Both the position numbers and the translations under genes were made by a program. From Syngnathus acus (Eukaryota > Chordata > Actinopteri > Syngnathiformes > Syngnathidae): a DNA stretch of 64,000 bases. Shown one piece after another: positions 1 through 11,123 of the stretch (position 1 is the stretch's first letter; each line of letters opens with the position of its first letter). The stretch is taken from contig NC_051091.1 of the NCBI RefSeq assembly GCF_901709675.1, positions 5,366,967 through 5,430,966 on the forward strand, written 5' to 3'. The notes beneath the pieces are model-generated. The model saw only the letters and a list, made by a program, of their open reading frames with translations. It did not search any database and was not told where the DNA came from.

Positions 1-3000
1 CTATTGCTTAACTGGACAAGTGCCGTCATCAATAGTGACGATTTTCCCACCTATTGAGCATTTGACCGTCCACGCATTGCAGCGAGGGCCCTCTTCCTCA
101 CACGCTCTCATCCTGTTGGCTCACTCTTGCTAAAGAGCACAAGTTAATTATTCACTACTATCAAAATGACACCCAGCAAAGTTGGAGCTGCCTGGGTGGG
201 GTCAGCGTATGACACTCTACTTTCACTTGTTCAAACATACCACAATTGCTGGTGTGAACAAAGCGGCCGACTGTTCTAGTTTGCAGTTTTCTATTGTAAT
301 CCAAATAATAATAATACATTGCCATTAAATTACATTGTTTCCTCCAGATATTCCATTTATAAATACAGTGCATTTTTAAGCATCAAACTTGGAATTTGTT
401 TGTTTGGTGACAGAACATCGGTTGCTAGGCACCACTGCAATAACAGAATATTAGTGAGACGAATGATGGGAAGAGAATGTAGTCAGTCTCATTAGTCATT
501 CTTGCATACAAGTGTCGTTCCGCCCCTACTGTACACACAATTACTACCATTTCTGCTGACTACAAACAAACAATACAAAATTTCTGACCGCGTGACCAAA
601 TTTAGAAATACCCTATGTCAAGAACTGTCCCTTATTCATTCCTAAATCATCAAACATGCACATTAATAATCCTGGGTGTGATACCAAACAGGTTTCACTG
701 TTGACTGAGCAACTAAAAGCAGACCCACCCTCCACCACAAATTCTACGGTTTTCACTCGACTGAAGCACAGCTATGGCTGCACCCCCCCCTAACTGTTGA
801 TAGACGTGCACATTGCATGACTTCGATGGTGAGTATCTTTGAGTCACTGAGAGACAAGAGACGGTGCCAAAGGCCTGACTGATAGGCTGGGCGGTGTCCC
901 GACAAGAATGCGTGCACGGCTCGGTTGAGCGCACTGACCTGCTTCAACAAATTGTGTTATTATGAATGGCCAATGTGTAGTCCGCAGATGGGTCAGAAAT
1001 CCAACAATGTTGTGGAAGTTTACATCTACACTACATAATAGTAACTACATGGAAATGACAGATTGCTCCTCCATCAGAGTGGTTAGTTGTCACCGTGATG
1101 ATGATTTACAGGGGCCATCTTGGTTTCTATGTACTCAAAGGCCCGAATAGAAAAAGAATGAAGCAATAATCCAATAAATGTTAAAATACATTCTGAGTAT
1201 TTGTGGTGCGGATAGATTTTAATTCAATTGTGAAGAAGAATGATAATCTGTGAAACAGACAGTGAGCAGAATAGCGATTAGGAACAGATACTGCATGCAA
1301 ACAGGTGTTTGCCAGTTACGCAAGAAAAGCTCATATTTCGTTACAACATTTTGGCCAGACATCTCATTGGATGTCTGCATAAAAGTGAATCATCCAGTTT
1401 CACTGCAGCTTGTGCCAGAGTTCCCATGGCAAATTTCTTACAAAATTACAGCGCATACTGTACTTGTGTGTGTGTGTAGGGTAGGGCGGAGTATGAGTGT
1501 GCCTGTTGGGGGAGGAGTCTACACATTGACAAGGCGTTAAAGTCCAGTCCTGCAGGCAGAGTAGAAGGAATTGTGTTGCCATGCGAATTCTGTCGACTTG
1601 TCAACTCTGCAAGATGTGTGACAATGTGCTCAAAAGGTCAACTCAGTAACGCGCCTCAGCTATTTAGTTGGAGCTTTAGTGAAAGCCTTTTGTGCCACAC
1701 TCATTAATGTTAACAAGCCAATGGTTGACATTCATGCAGGTTAACCACATTCCCTGCACTTGGCCCTCATAAGTTAGTTCCATGCATGACTTGCGGCTTC
1801 TGTGTTGTAAGGGTGTGTCCATTTTCGCAGGTGGTGAGTTTAGATTACTATCCAAACCTGTAACACTCCCTGGCAGACACACCCACGTCGCAACGCCGAC
1901 ACAGGTATGAAGGGGTGTGTTTGTGAGCGCACTCGTTTCTGCTTATGAGTCATTTGGTCAGTGAACTGATTAGAGCGAGATAAAACGTCACGGTTGATTT
2001 TGTTTAATCCTGCTGAGTTTCACAAAAGGTGCGTCCAAACTTCACTGAAGTAAGGTTAAATCAACATGTCATCAACATGACCAATGGATAAATAAGGCAA
2101 ACATGCAGAAATGTCTGCAGATCAGGTGTGCAAGAATATTCGTCTCGCATTATTGCAGTCGTGCAGTGTTTCCTTCTCAAGTTTGCTCATCAAACATTTG
2201 AATTCACAGTAAGACGAAACAAATATGAATTGTCACCAGGCTGTGGTTGCTCGGTAGGTTTTTGTCATCAAAAGCAAACATCAAAAAGCCTCACCGTAGA
2301 TGCAATGCAGACTTTGACACAATGTGAACTTTTCCATTTCAGGGATTCAGGCCTTTGGCTTTGAATGCATCGGCATAATTGCTTTGTATTTTACAAGCTG
2401 CTGATAAAAAACAAGGAGGGCACTGCATTTTACTTTTCAGTCAGCTGACGCTTCGTATAAACAAGTAAGAGTTTCGGGAGTCATAGATGAGAAAAGTCTG
2501 AATTACGTTCCAAAAAATAAAAATGGCAATTAGTAGGTGGAGAGATATGTCTTTGCTCGCTACTGTTAAGGCGCGCTTGGCATGGCTCTGTGTGAAATCC
2601 GATCCTCTACAATGGTATGCTCAGCACAAAGTTAAAAAAAAAAAGTTATTTCAATACCCATTGTGTGTGTGTTTCCATTCAATGGAATGATACACATGAA
2701 TGTGTGAAACAATTACCAAGTAAAACCCCGAAAATTCCTAGTGAGTAACAATTAAAAGCATTTGTGATGTGAAATGTGCGTGGGAGTACTTGTATTGTCT
2801 GTCATGGCAAGAATGACAAAACCTTTCGTAATGTGCTTTCCTTGGAATACAGCAGTGGCAGCAAAAAAAAAAAAAAGCATCAGCTCTGTGAATAAGATAC
2901 AATGTGCAACTGAAGATAATTCACAATTTGTTGCCCGGTGACAAACGAGCATAACATGTACATCAGTTTGATTCATTCTCACTCCATTAAAAAAGCAAAT

Positions 3001-4829
3001 CATTTTAAATTGACGTGTGGAAGATGTGTTTTGCAGACAATCACAAATGTAAGTCGACATCATGTGAATTGTCTTTTTTCATAAAAGTAAGTATGAGGAA
3101 GGTGAGCTAGCCAAAATGCACCTCAAAAGAATGTCCACACCCATTTTACACATACTGTACGCTAATGGAACAAACTCCACATTGTAATCTCGCGTGACAT
3201 CGTGTTTGGATATAATCAGCTCATAAAAGCTCTTCAAATATTTTTCGTGGAATGTTTTAATTTTTTTTGGTAGTAAAAACCACAAATAATAAAATTCATT
3301 TTGTCATTCATACAGATATAATAAATCAGAGATTGCATTTGCAGTTTTTCAAGCATGCTTGGTGTTTGTCCACTGAAGACTCTGGAGTAAGGCACCCGGG
3401 CCATCACTGCGCAATAACGTACTTGACATGTTCTGCTTGTGAGTAAATACAAGCATCAGTCAATTTCAAACGGATATAGTGAGCAATTTAGAACGTCAAT
3501 TTTCTCCAAATAGTTGTTGGACAGCTGACATTTGAGCTTCGGGGTCAAGTTCCACACCATGGTCGAAATTAAAGGCGCCTGCGTGTGAAAGGTTTGGGAA
3601 GAATGAAAAAGACTGCAGTCGTCAACACCACCAAGTGTACAGAGTGAAGAAATAAAAATGGAGCGGTTTGAGAGTACGACAACTGGGTGTGGTGACATTA
3701 AGTCCTGTCATGCAGCCAGCACACCTGAAGTGCACTCCTGAAGCTTGTTTGATTGTTTTCCACGGAACAAGAAAGTTCCCACTAGACAGGACACAGTATA
3801 GTGTACAGCTTGAAATATATTGGGCAACTCCCGGGCACATTTGCGACCTGCTGCAACACGCCTTTTGCGACAACAATAAATTGCCTGAAGGCTTCTAGCT
3901 GAACAGCCATTACAGCCGTATGTTTGCTCTCTCTGTTTTGTAATTTTCCTGCCGTATGATCACACACTGAGCAGGACATAGTATACACAGAAATTTGCGT
4001 AGGTGGCTTATTTAATCAAATATTAGCAGCCTTGTGTGGGCTCTGCTTCCTCCCATAGTCCAAAAATATGTAAGATCCAATAAACCTTTGGAATGTGAGC
4101 GGTTGTGTGTCAGTTCTGTGACTGACTGGTGATCTGTACAGGGACTTTAGTAGATGGGAGGAAGGGTGGATTTGTCTTGACATATATTTTTGAAGGCCTA
4201 CTCCAATTCAACACAGTTGGGACCTACCCAAGATGACTAAAACGTGACATACTGTATTATGGAAAATCTCTGGAATGCCTGCATGCCCACATTGTGTGCA
4301 ATTAAACAGATAAGTCCAGCAGGTCTTTGGTTATTTGCATATTTTCGAAAATGTATTTGCGATCGAGATGTACGGTGGATATTTGACACCATTACCACCT
4401 CATCAAGGGATTCTGAGACTGTTAAGATAAAGTTCCAGAGCAAAGTACTATTGCATGTTTTTTTGAATAGTCTTGCATGCCGACTTTAGAGTGCCTCATT
4501 GTAGGCTGCAAGTGTGCGCACATAGTGGATATGCTCACAGTGTTTGACAGTCAACATTTCTAGCATGAGTGTACTCTGATCCTGAGTACAACAGTAATAT
4601 GGACATCACCCAAAGATTTTAATAATGCTGAACCTATATATATTTGCAATAATGTTCAGTAACATTGCCCCCATTTGGGTCATTGTTGTTCACCTATTGA
4701 TACACTCTCAGAACCCTTTAAGTCTTTGTTTCCTGACATAACAACCTTTCCTCTCTGCCAACCTCTTACTCTCAGCCTTTCCCAGGTTGGGTGTGGCACA
4801 ATTTATCTTCTGACAAACCCTAACTACCT
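1..4829. other. Gene-free flank upstream of the keratin pair
   Basis: I see no gene here. All open frames are short, lack family resemblance and lack paired splice sites in a consistent phase. The stretch is AT-rich with scattered homopolymers and a short GT run near 1466. It may hold distal keratin regulatory DNA, but nothing in the sequence shows that directly. Confidence 0.6.
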
Positions 4830-4834
4830 GTTTT

Positions 4835-5072
4835 ACAGGACTGGCCACTCCTGTTGTTCAGAGCCAGAGGCATGTAGGTTGGGAGGGACTGTGGTTGGCT
4901 AGTAAAAGTGAGGACAGGTTGTAGTAATGAGGATCCTCCCTCATCAGCCCAGCTCAGCCATAAAAGCAAGCCGAGCTTTCCGTCAGACACTCAGAGGGAC
5001 TTAACTCTCCTTTGAAGCGTGCGCATCTTCAGTTCTCCACTTTCCCCCTTTGACCACCTCAACTACGCCAAC
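4835..5072 (+). promoter_or_regulatory. Promoter and 5' UTR of the first keratin gene
   Basis: A TATA-type box (CATAAAAG) lies at 4959-4966, so transcription should start near 4985-4995, about 80 bases before the start codon. From about 4835 to the ATG the sequence aligns almost base for base with the block before the second keratin gene (10876-11123), including the TATA box, a CTCAGAGGGACT stretch and the CACCTCAACTAC segment just before the ATG. Such conservation between otherwise diverged flanks marks the duplicated core promoter and leader. Confidence 0.75.
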
Positions 5073-7789
5073 ATGTTCTCGGGCAGGAAGTCCTACTCAA
5101 TTGCAGGAAGCAGTAGTGCTTCCAGGAGGTCCCTTGCAGGACCCGCAACTAGCAGCTACACCGTCAGGAGATCCGGCTACAATCTTGGTTCCACTTCTGG
5201 TGGTTTTGGGGGTTATGGCTATGGTGGTAATGCTGGAGGCGTAAGCATGGGTTCCTTCAGCAGCGGCTCAATGATCGGTGGTGGTTCTTATGGAGGAGCA
5301 ATGATGGGCGCCAGCATCAACCAAGTCACAGTCAACCAGAGTCTGCTGGCCCCCCTGAAACTGGATATTGACCCCAGCTTCCAGGCTGTTCGCACCCAGG
5401 AAAAGGATCAGATCAAGACCCTCAACAACCGTTTTGCTTCCTTCATTGACAAGGTTGGTTGTGATAAGCCCGTTCGTAGTATGCACAAATGGTCTTTGTT
5501 TCAGACCGCAGCCAACCAAAATGGTGATACGGATTTACCTGACTAAGCAGCAAAGCCGTGACGTTTATCTGTTTGCCGTTGTAGCGATCAATGAGTAGCT
5601 TGCACGATGGGTAGGATTAGAAAATAATCAATCTATTCATTTTTAAGGATGATCTATGCTATTCTACTTTATGCAAATTTGATCCCCCCACAAATTGTAC
5701 AGTAGTACCTTACTGTTTTGCTTGTCATTGAAAGTTTTCCTTTATGTAATTAGAGTAGTAATCACAAAAAAATGGCAAGCAAAAAAATGAGAGCATGAAT
5801 ACGATGATGCAACAGATGTTTGTCTCCCTGGCTTATCTGCCACACCTAATCTTTTTTTTTTTTCTTCATATAGCTGGAGCGACTGTGGCCTTCATTAGCT
5901 AAACAAAGTATAAACGAGAACATCAAAATCATACCAAATGAATACCATCATCATAAAGATTTTCAAAAGTCATAGATAGTGGTCATTATAGTTAGGTTTG
6001 AAGGTGTGGCTATTCACTGATTAGATTGAAGGGAAGGGATTATAGACCACTGACAGTAACACGCAAAAATGTCACATCAAGTTAAACTAACACACTAAAA
6101 ATCAAATGAATGAAAATTGAACAATTTTCTGTGGTGCTGTGTTCCTGCAGGTTCGTTTCCTGGAGCAGCAGAACAAGATGCTGGAGACCAAGTGGAGCCT
6201 CCTGCAGGAACAGACCACCACCCGCTCTAACATCGACGCCATGTTTGAGGCCTACATCGCAAACCTGCGCAGGCAACTCGATGGGCTGGGCAACGAGAAG
6301 GTCAAGCTGGAAGGAGAACTGAAGAACATGCAGCTCCAGGTGGAAGACTTCAAGAGAAAGTGAGTGTTGAGTAGATTAATCCGTTGTGGATATTTTAGTG
6401 AACAAATGAAGATGATTGATATTATGTCCTGTCTCCAAAGGTATGAAGATGAAATCAACAAACGCACAGCGGCAGAGAATGAGTTTGTGGTCTTGAAGAA
6501 GGTGGGAACTAATCGACGAATTAACTAATGCACATTACTTGGAATATATTCTTATGCTTGAATTTTCTTTTTCCAGGATGTTGATGCTGCCTACATGAAC
6601 AAGGTGGAGTTGGAGGCCAAATGTGATGCTCTTCAGGATGAGATCAACTTCCTCAGAGCCATCTATGAGGCTGTGAGTGATATAAGGATGCAGTTTTTGC
6701 TATTGCTTGAACCTGGCCACTGTCTTGACTTTGCAACAATTTGTGCTTCTGCAGGAGCTTCGGGAACTGCAGTCCCAGATCAAGGACACCTCTGTCGTTG
6801 TGGAGATGGACAACAGCCGCAACCTGGATATGGATTCTATTGTGGCCGAAGTGCGCGCTCAGTATGAGGACATTGCCAACCGCAACAAGGCTGAGGCGGA
6901 GGCCTGGTACAAACAGAAGGTAAGAGCAACGCTGACAATCAGTTCCGCTCCTTTCTCCTCTTTGCAACACAGGATACATTTTGTTGCATTTTCCACAACA
7001 GTTCTTGGAGATGCAGAGCTCTGCTGGCCAGTACGGCGAAAACCTTCAATCAACCAAGGCTGAGATTGCTGAGCTGAACCGCATGATTGCCCGTCTTCAG
7101 AACGAGATTGAGGCCGTCAAGGCACAGGTACAGGAGTTAAAATAGATCTTTGTCGTCTCTAGCCGTCAATGGCAGTGAATGACTTTGCTTGTGATAACCT
7201 CTGCGCAGAGGGCCTCCCTGGAGGCTCAGATTGCAGAGGCTGAGGACCGCGGCGAGTTGGCAGTGAAGGATGCCAATCTCCGCATCAAGGACCTGGAGGA
7301 AGCCCTCCAGAAAGCCAAGCAGGACATGGCCCGCCAGGTGCGTGAATACCAGGAGCTGATGAACGTCAAGATGGCCCTGGATATTGAAATCGCCACCTAC
7401 CGGAAACTGCTGGAAGGAGAGGAAAACAGGTAGGTCCTCAGTATTATTAAATTTGTCACTATTGTATCATTCATCTAATCAAAAATGTGCCACCACCCAG
7501 ACTGCTCTCTGGACCAACTACAGCAACCATCCATGTGCAACAGTCCTCAAGCGGTAAGTTATCAATCATCTATATTGATCAGATGTATTTGCACTTGGGA
7601 TTAACAAATGAATGCCATTGCTCTTTTCTAGGAATGTCCGGCAGCGGTGGATTTGGTTACGGTGGCGGCAGCAGCAGCAGCGGCGGCATGTCTGCTAGCT
7701 ATGGTGGCAGCATGTCTGGAGGATACGGTGGCACCATCACCAAGTCCTCCACGGTGTCCACAAGCAGTTCCAGCAGGAGATACCTTTAA
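5073..7789 (+). CDS. Type II keratin (keratin 8-like), copy 1
   Basis: Predicted type II keratin of 489 residues, which would pair with a type I keratin to form intermediate filaments in epithelial cells. Coding exons: 5073-5453, 6151-6359, 6441-6501, 6577-6672, 6755-6919, 7002-7127, 7209-7429, 7501-7553, 7632-7789. The middle exon lengths (209, 61, 96, 165, 126, 221) are the classic type II keratin pattern, and all junctions are GT-AG and in phase. The head (about 1-109) is rich in Ser and Gly. The rod begins with [20 protein letters not shown] (helix initiation, across the exon 1/2 junction) and ends at [12 protein letters not shown] near residue 420. The tail is Gly/Ser-rich and ends SSRRYL. 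The ATG at 5073 is chosen because it aligns with the start of copy 2. The family assignment is secure; the exact orthologue is not, so no symbol is given. Confidence 0.93.
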
Positions 7790-8414
7790 GAAGGAGAGCA
7801 GTCCCTCTCTTTCTGAAAATCTCAAATTGACCCCAAGATCTGTTAACTCATTTACAGTGCTATGCACATACCCCGATGGAGCAAGCATACCAATTCAAAG
7901 AATTTGCCAAATTAGAACCATGAGTCACTGGGTCCATTGCAACAGTCATCATCATTTAAGAGTATCTGAAAGTAAATGTGGCCTTCAATATGCGGCAGGT
8001 CAGTTGCAAAGCAAAATGTCATATTCCTGCACTGACTTTGGAAAAGAGAAGCAACGGAGGTAAGGGATGTTGAAACAATGTAAGGGAAACATTTGTATTT
8101 CTTCACACTATCTTGAACAACTGATGCTCTGAAAGAGACAAGAAGACTGCTCCGGTCTTTACTAGAAGTCTCCGATTTTTAGATTTGAGTGCCGACACCA
8201 GGAGACAATCAATAAGGAGGAATTTTACATGTTTACAAATATGATACAGGAATTATTAAACGATTAGTGCCTCAATCTTTCTTGGGCAAATAATTGCTTA
8301 TTTTTGTTGAGCATTCCCTTGCCTTTAATGCTTCAGTTGTGTTGAAACCAGATTCATTTTGGGTAAATCCTCTTAGCAACATGATTGATGACAGTTGCAA
8401 CAAATAAGATCGCC

Positions 8415-8420
8415 AATAAA
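8415..8420 (+). terminator. Polyadenylation signal of keratin copy 1
   Basis: AATAAA lies 626 bases after the stop codon, the first good signal downstream on this strand. This implies a 3' UTR of about 0.65 kb. Confidence 0.55.
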
Positions 8421-9910
8421 TCTGAGCACCTCATCTCCTTCCTGTCTGTCTGGTTTTTTTGTTTGAGAAAATACTTTTGAGAAGGGCACTGTAACACTTC
8501 AACCCATAATTAGTTCTCGGGATGGGTCCGGACATGCTTAGGAGAAAGCCGAGCTATTTTCTCCATGTTTTATTGACAGGTTTGTCATTTTGACCTGAGG
8601 CTGAGCCTTGGCAGTTATTACTCATGGGTTTATGAATGAAAAAAAAAAAAAAAGCTCGGCTTAAAATAACTCCTGTCGAGGCTTATGCCAAATGCTAGAA
8701 ATATTTTGTCTTAACTGCCTAGATGATGACACATGACAAATGACGAAATATATTCGCCCGGTGTTAAACGCGCTTTTACATGCGTCAGTCAAAATCATCG
8801 CACTTTCTTTTTTTATGAACATCGCATCATAAATCAGCTCTGAAAACCAACATAATTTATTATTATTTATTTATTAGCTGATATTAGTCTGTATTCAAAA
8901 CATGACTGCAATCACGGACACAAAGGAAAGGTTTTAAAAAAAATCCAGAACTGTCACAAGAAAACTAACCCTGTACTTCCTGGTAGAAACGGCAATAAGG
9001 TCTTTTTTTTTTTTTTTAAAACATCTAATAATGTCAAACGCTGGTTGCTAGCATCTGTGCCGCTGCCTGCAAAGATTGACTTGAGAACTGAAGACTGCAT
9101 GAATCTTGTGACCTCAACTAACAAACTACTCACAGGATCATCATTGCTGTCTCAATAATAGTGATGAGCGATAACTATGTGGCCACTCCTGCAGACATAA
9201 CACAGAGCATATCTCCAGTGGAGAAGAACCTGATTCTCCAAAGCCTCAGCATCTACAGTTGTTGACAATTTTAAACACTGTGAAGAGAAGCGCCGACAGG
9301 GGCTCGTCGTTTGTCTACACAGCGCTTGTGCAACAGCATTCAAGACAAGCTGGAGAACTTGTTTCCCTGCATAGATTAGTGGTGAGGAATTTAAGAATTT
9401 TCACTTGCTTATAAGTGACAGAAGGCTGTTCTAGATGTTTGGGTGTTGGTGGACAACTTTTTTGAGTTCTTCCAGCTACATGCATGCTGGCAGCCTGGCA
9501 CTATGAACATTACTTACCACAGAGAAATTAAATCTGATGAGAATTAGGCTCCGGTATGAACTGGATTGTTGACTTGATCGTTGTGGTGTGTTGTCACAGG
9601 GAAGGTTGCAGGACAAGGGTGTGGCAAGGCCATTCATTTTGCACTAACACTCTCACATTTAGATGCATTCCACACAGTGTGACACGCCTTACAGTAATGT
9701 TGCACTCACAACGACATTCCGAAGATTAGTTTTTTTCTTTTCTTCCAGTGGCAGGTTAGTCAGTGAGATAAAGAGCAATTTTTAAATGTTGCATGTACCT
9801 GTGCTGTCTTTTTGGGTAAAATGAACAAAATCACATGACAGGCTAACAACAGAGCATGGACAACATGAAGCCAGCAGCTACAATGCTTACATTGCGTTTT
9901 TCAAGTCGTC

Positions 9911-9983
9911 CTCCAAAGTGGCCTTGCCCTCTGCTTGGCTTTCTTTTGGAGTCGTTTTGCCTCTCTGCCTCCTGGCTAAGGCG
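9911..9983 (+). repeat. Diverged direct repeat in the keratin spacer, unit A
   Basis: This block resembles 10493-10566 by eye over about 70 bases, sharing CAAAGTGG near the start and a GGCT(A/G)AGGCG-like end. Identity looks like about 70 percent. It may be a remnant of tandem duplication or a repeated regulatory element of the keratin cluster. Confidence 0.4.
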
Positions 9984-10492
9984 TGGTGTGTTTTATTGAC
10001 GCGAGAAATATCTTCATTATTGAAAATGACTGATGATGATGACCAAGTGGTACCCCATTAAATACTGTCACGGACATTCTCTGACCCTACCGGTGGTTCA
10101 ATAATGGCTCATAAAGGCACTTTTAGATGACACAAATTGTGCCACAGAGGCTGATTGATTTCTCAAATCCAGATTTGAAAAGTTTGAGATCAATGCTGGG
10201 GAATGCTGCAAACAGTGAGTGGTAGAGGGGATGCATGTCACACTTCTAACTTGGCAAACTAAGATACCGCTCAGAATTTCACATAGCAATGGCAGGCTGA
10301 CAGCATAAATCATAGGCACGTACAGTTTTTCAAGATGAATCTCTTTTGCACAAACACATAAGCAACCATTACAGCAACATGTGACGACGAAAGCCATACG
10401 TTGCATTCGGAGTGTTTAGACGGCATGACATTTCACAGCCTTATGTCACGGGCTGGAAACAAATGAATGTTTTTTACTATCCACTAGGGCAC

Positions 10493-10566
10493 TCCTTCAA
10501 AGTGGTCTGGCTTGTCTGCCTGACTTTCGTCGGGAGTGGCCTGGCCTCTGCTCCCTCGCTGAGGCG
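10493..10566 (+). repeat. Diverged direct repeat in the keratin spacer, unit B
   Basis: Partner of 9911-9983 in the same orientation, about 580 bases further on and about 300 bases before the second keratin promoter. I do not recognise it as a named transposon family. Confidence 0.4.
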
Positions 10567-10875
10567 GCTTGCATTGCTTTAAAACTGCAAGCTTGCAAAT
10601 AACAGGCAATCATTGCATTCTATGATACAAATAAAATGTAAATTGTACTTTATGAATGGACCAGATGGTAGATGAGACAAGAAGAAGTGTGACCGCTCAT
10701 TTCTTAAATCCAGCTGTTCCAATATGATTGTTGTGACCTGTGAGAGGATTTATTTGTTTAAAGATGTTTCCACTATCCAAAAGTCATAAGCAGCCAACAT
10801 GAACAGTATATATTAGAATATTTGCTTAAATGGGAGGAGTGGCCGTGTTGATTGAAGGAGCACATTTGACATGTT

Positions 10876-11123
10876 TTCAGGACTGGAAAGTCCCGTTGTT
10901 CCGAGTTGCAGGCATGTGTGGTGGGAGGGAGTCAGGTGAGCCAGTAAAAAGTGAAAAGACAGGTTGTAATGGGGAGTGTCTGCCTCCTCCCCCATCAGCT
11001 CAGCTCGGGCATAAAAGCAAGCAGACTTTTCAGTCCGCCACTCAGAGGGACTCGACTCTCCTTTGAAGCCTGCACATCTTCAGTTCTCCGCTTTCCCCCC
11101 TTGACCACCTCAACTACCGCAAC
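10876..11123 (+). promoter_or_regulatory. Promoter and 5' UTR of the second keratin gene
   Basis: A TATA-type box (CATAAAAG) lies at 11010-11017. The block is a close copy of 4835-5072, with small substitutions and indels in the promoter and a nearly unchanged leader. The sequence before about 10870 no longer aligns with the region before copy 1, which sets the left edge of the duplicated control region. Confidence 0.75.

Larger units (their letters stand above)
8441..10870. other. Spacer between the two keratin genes
   Basis: There is no gene in this 2.4 kb. It contains poly-A and poly-T runs (for example 8641-8654 and 9003-9018) and two diverged copies of a CT-rich block listed separately. 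No third keratin exon or keratin pseudogene was recognised on either strand. Confidence 0.6.
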
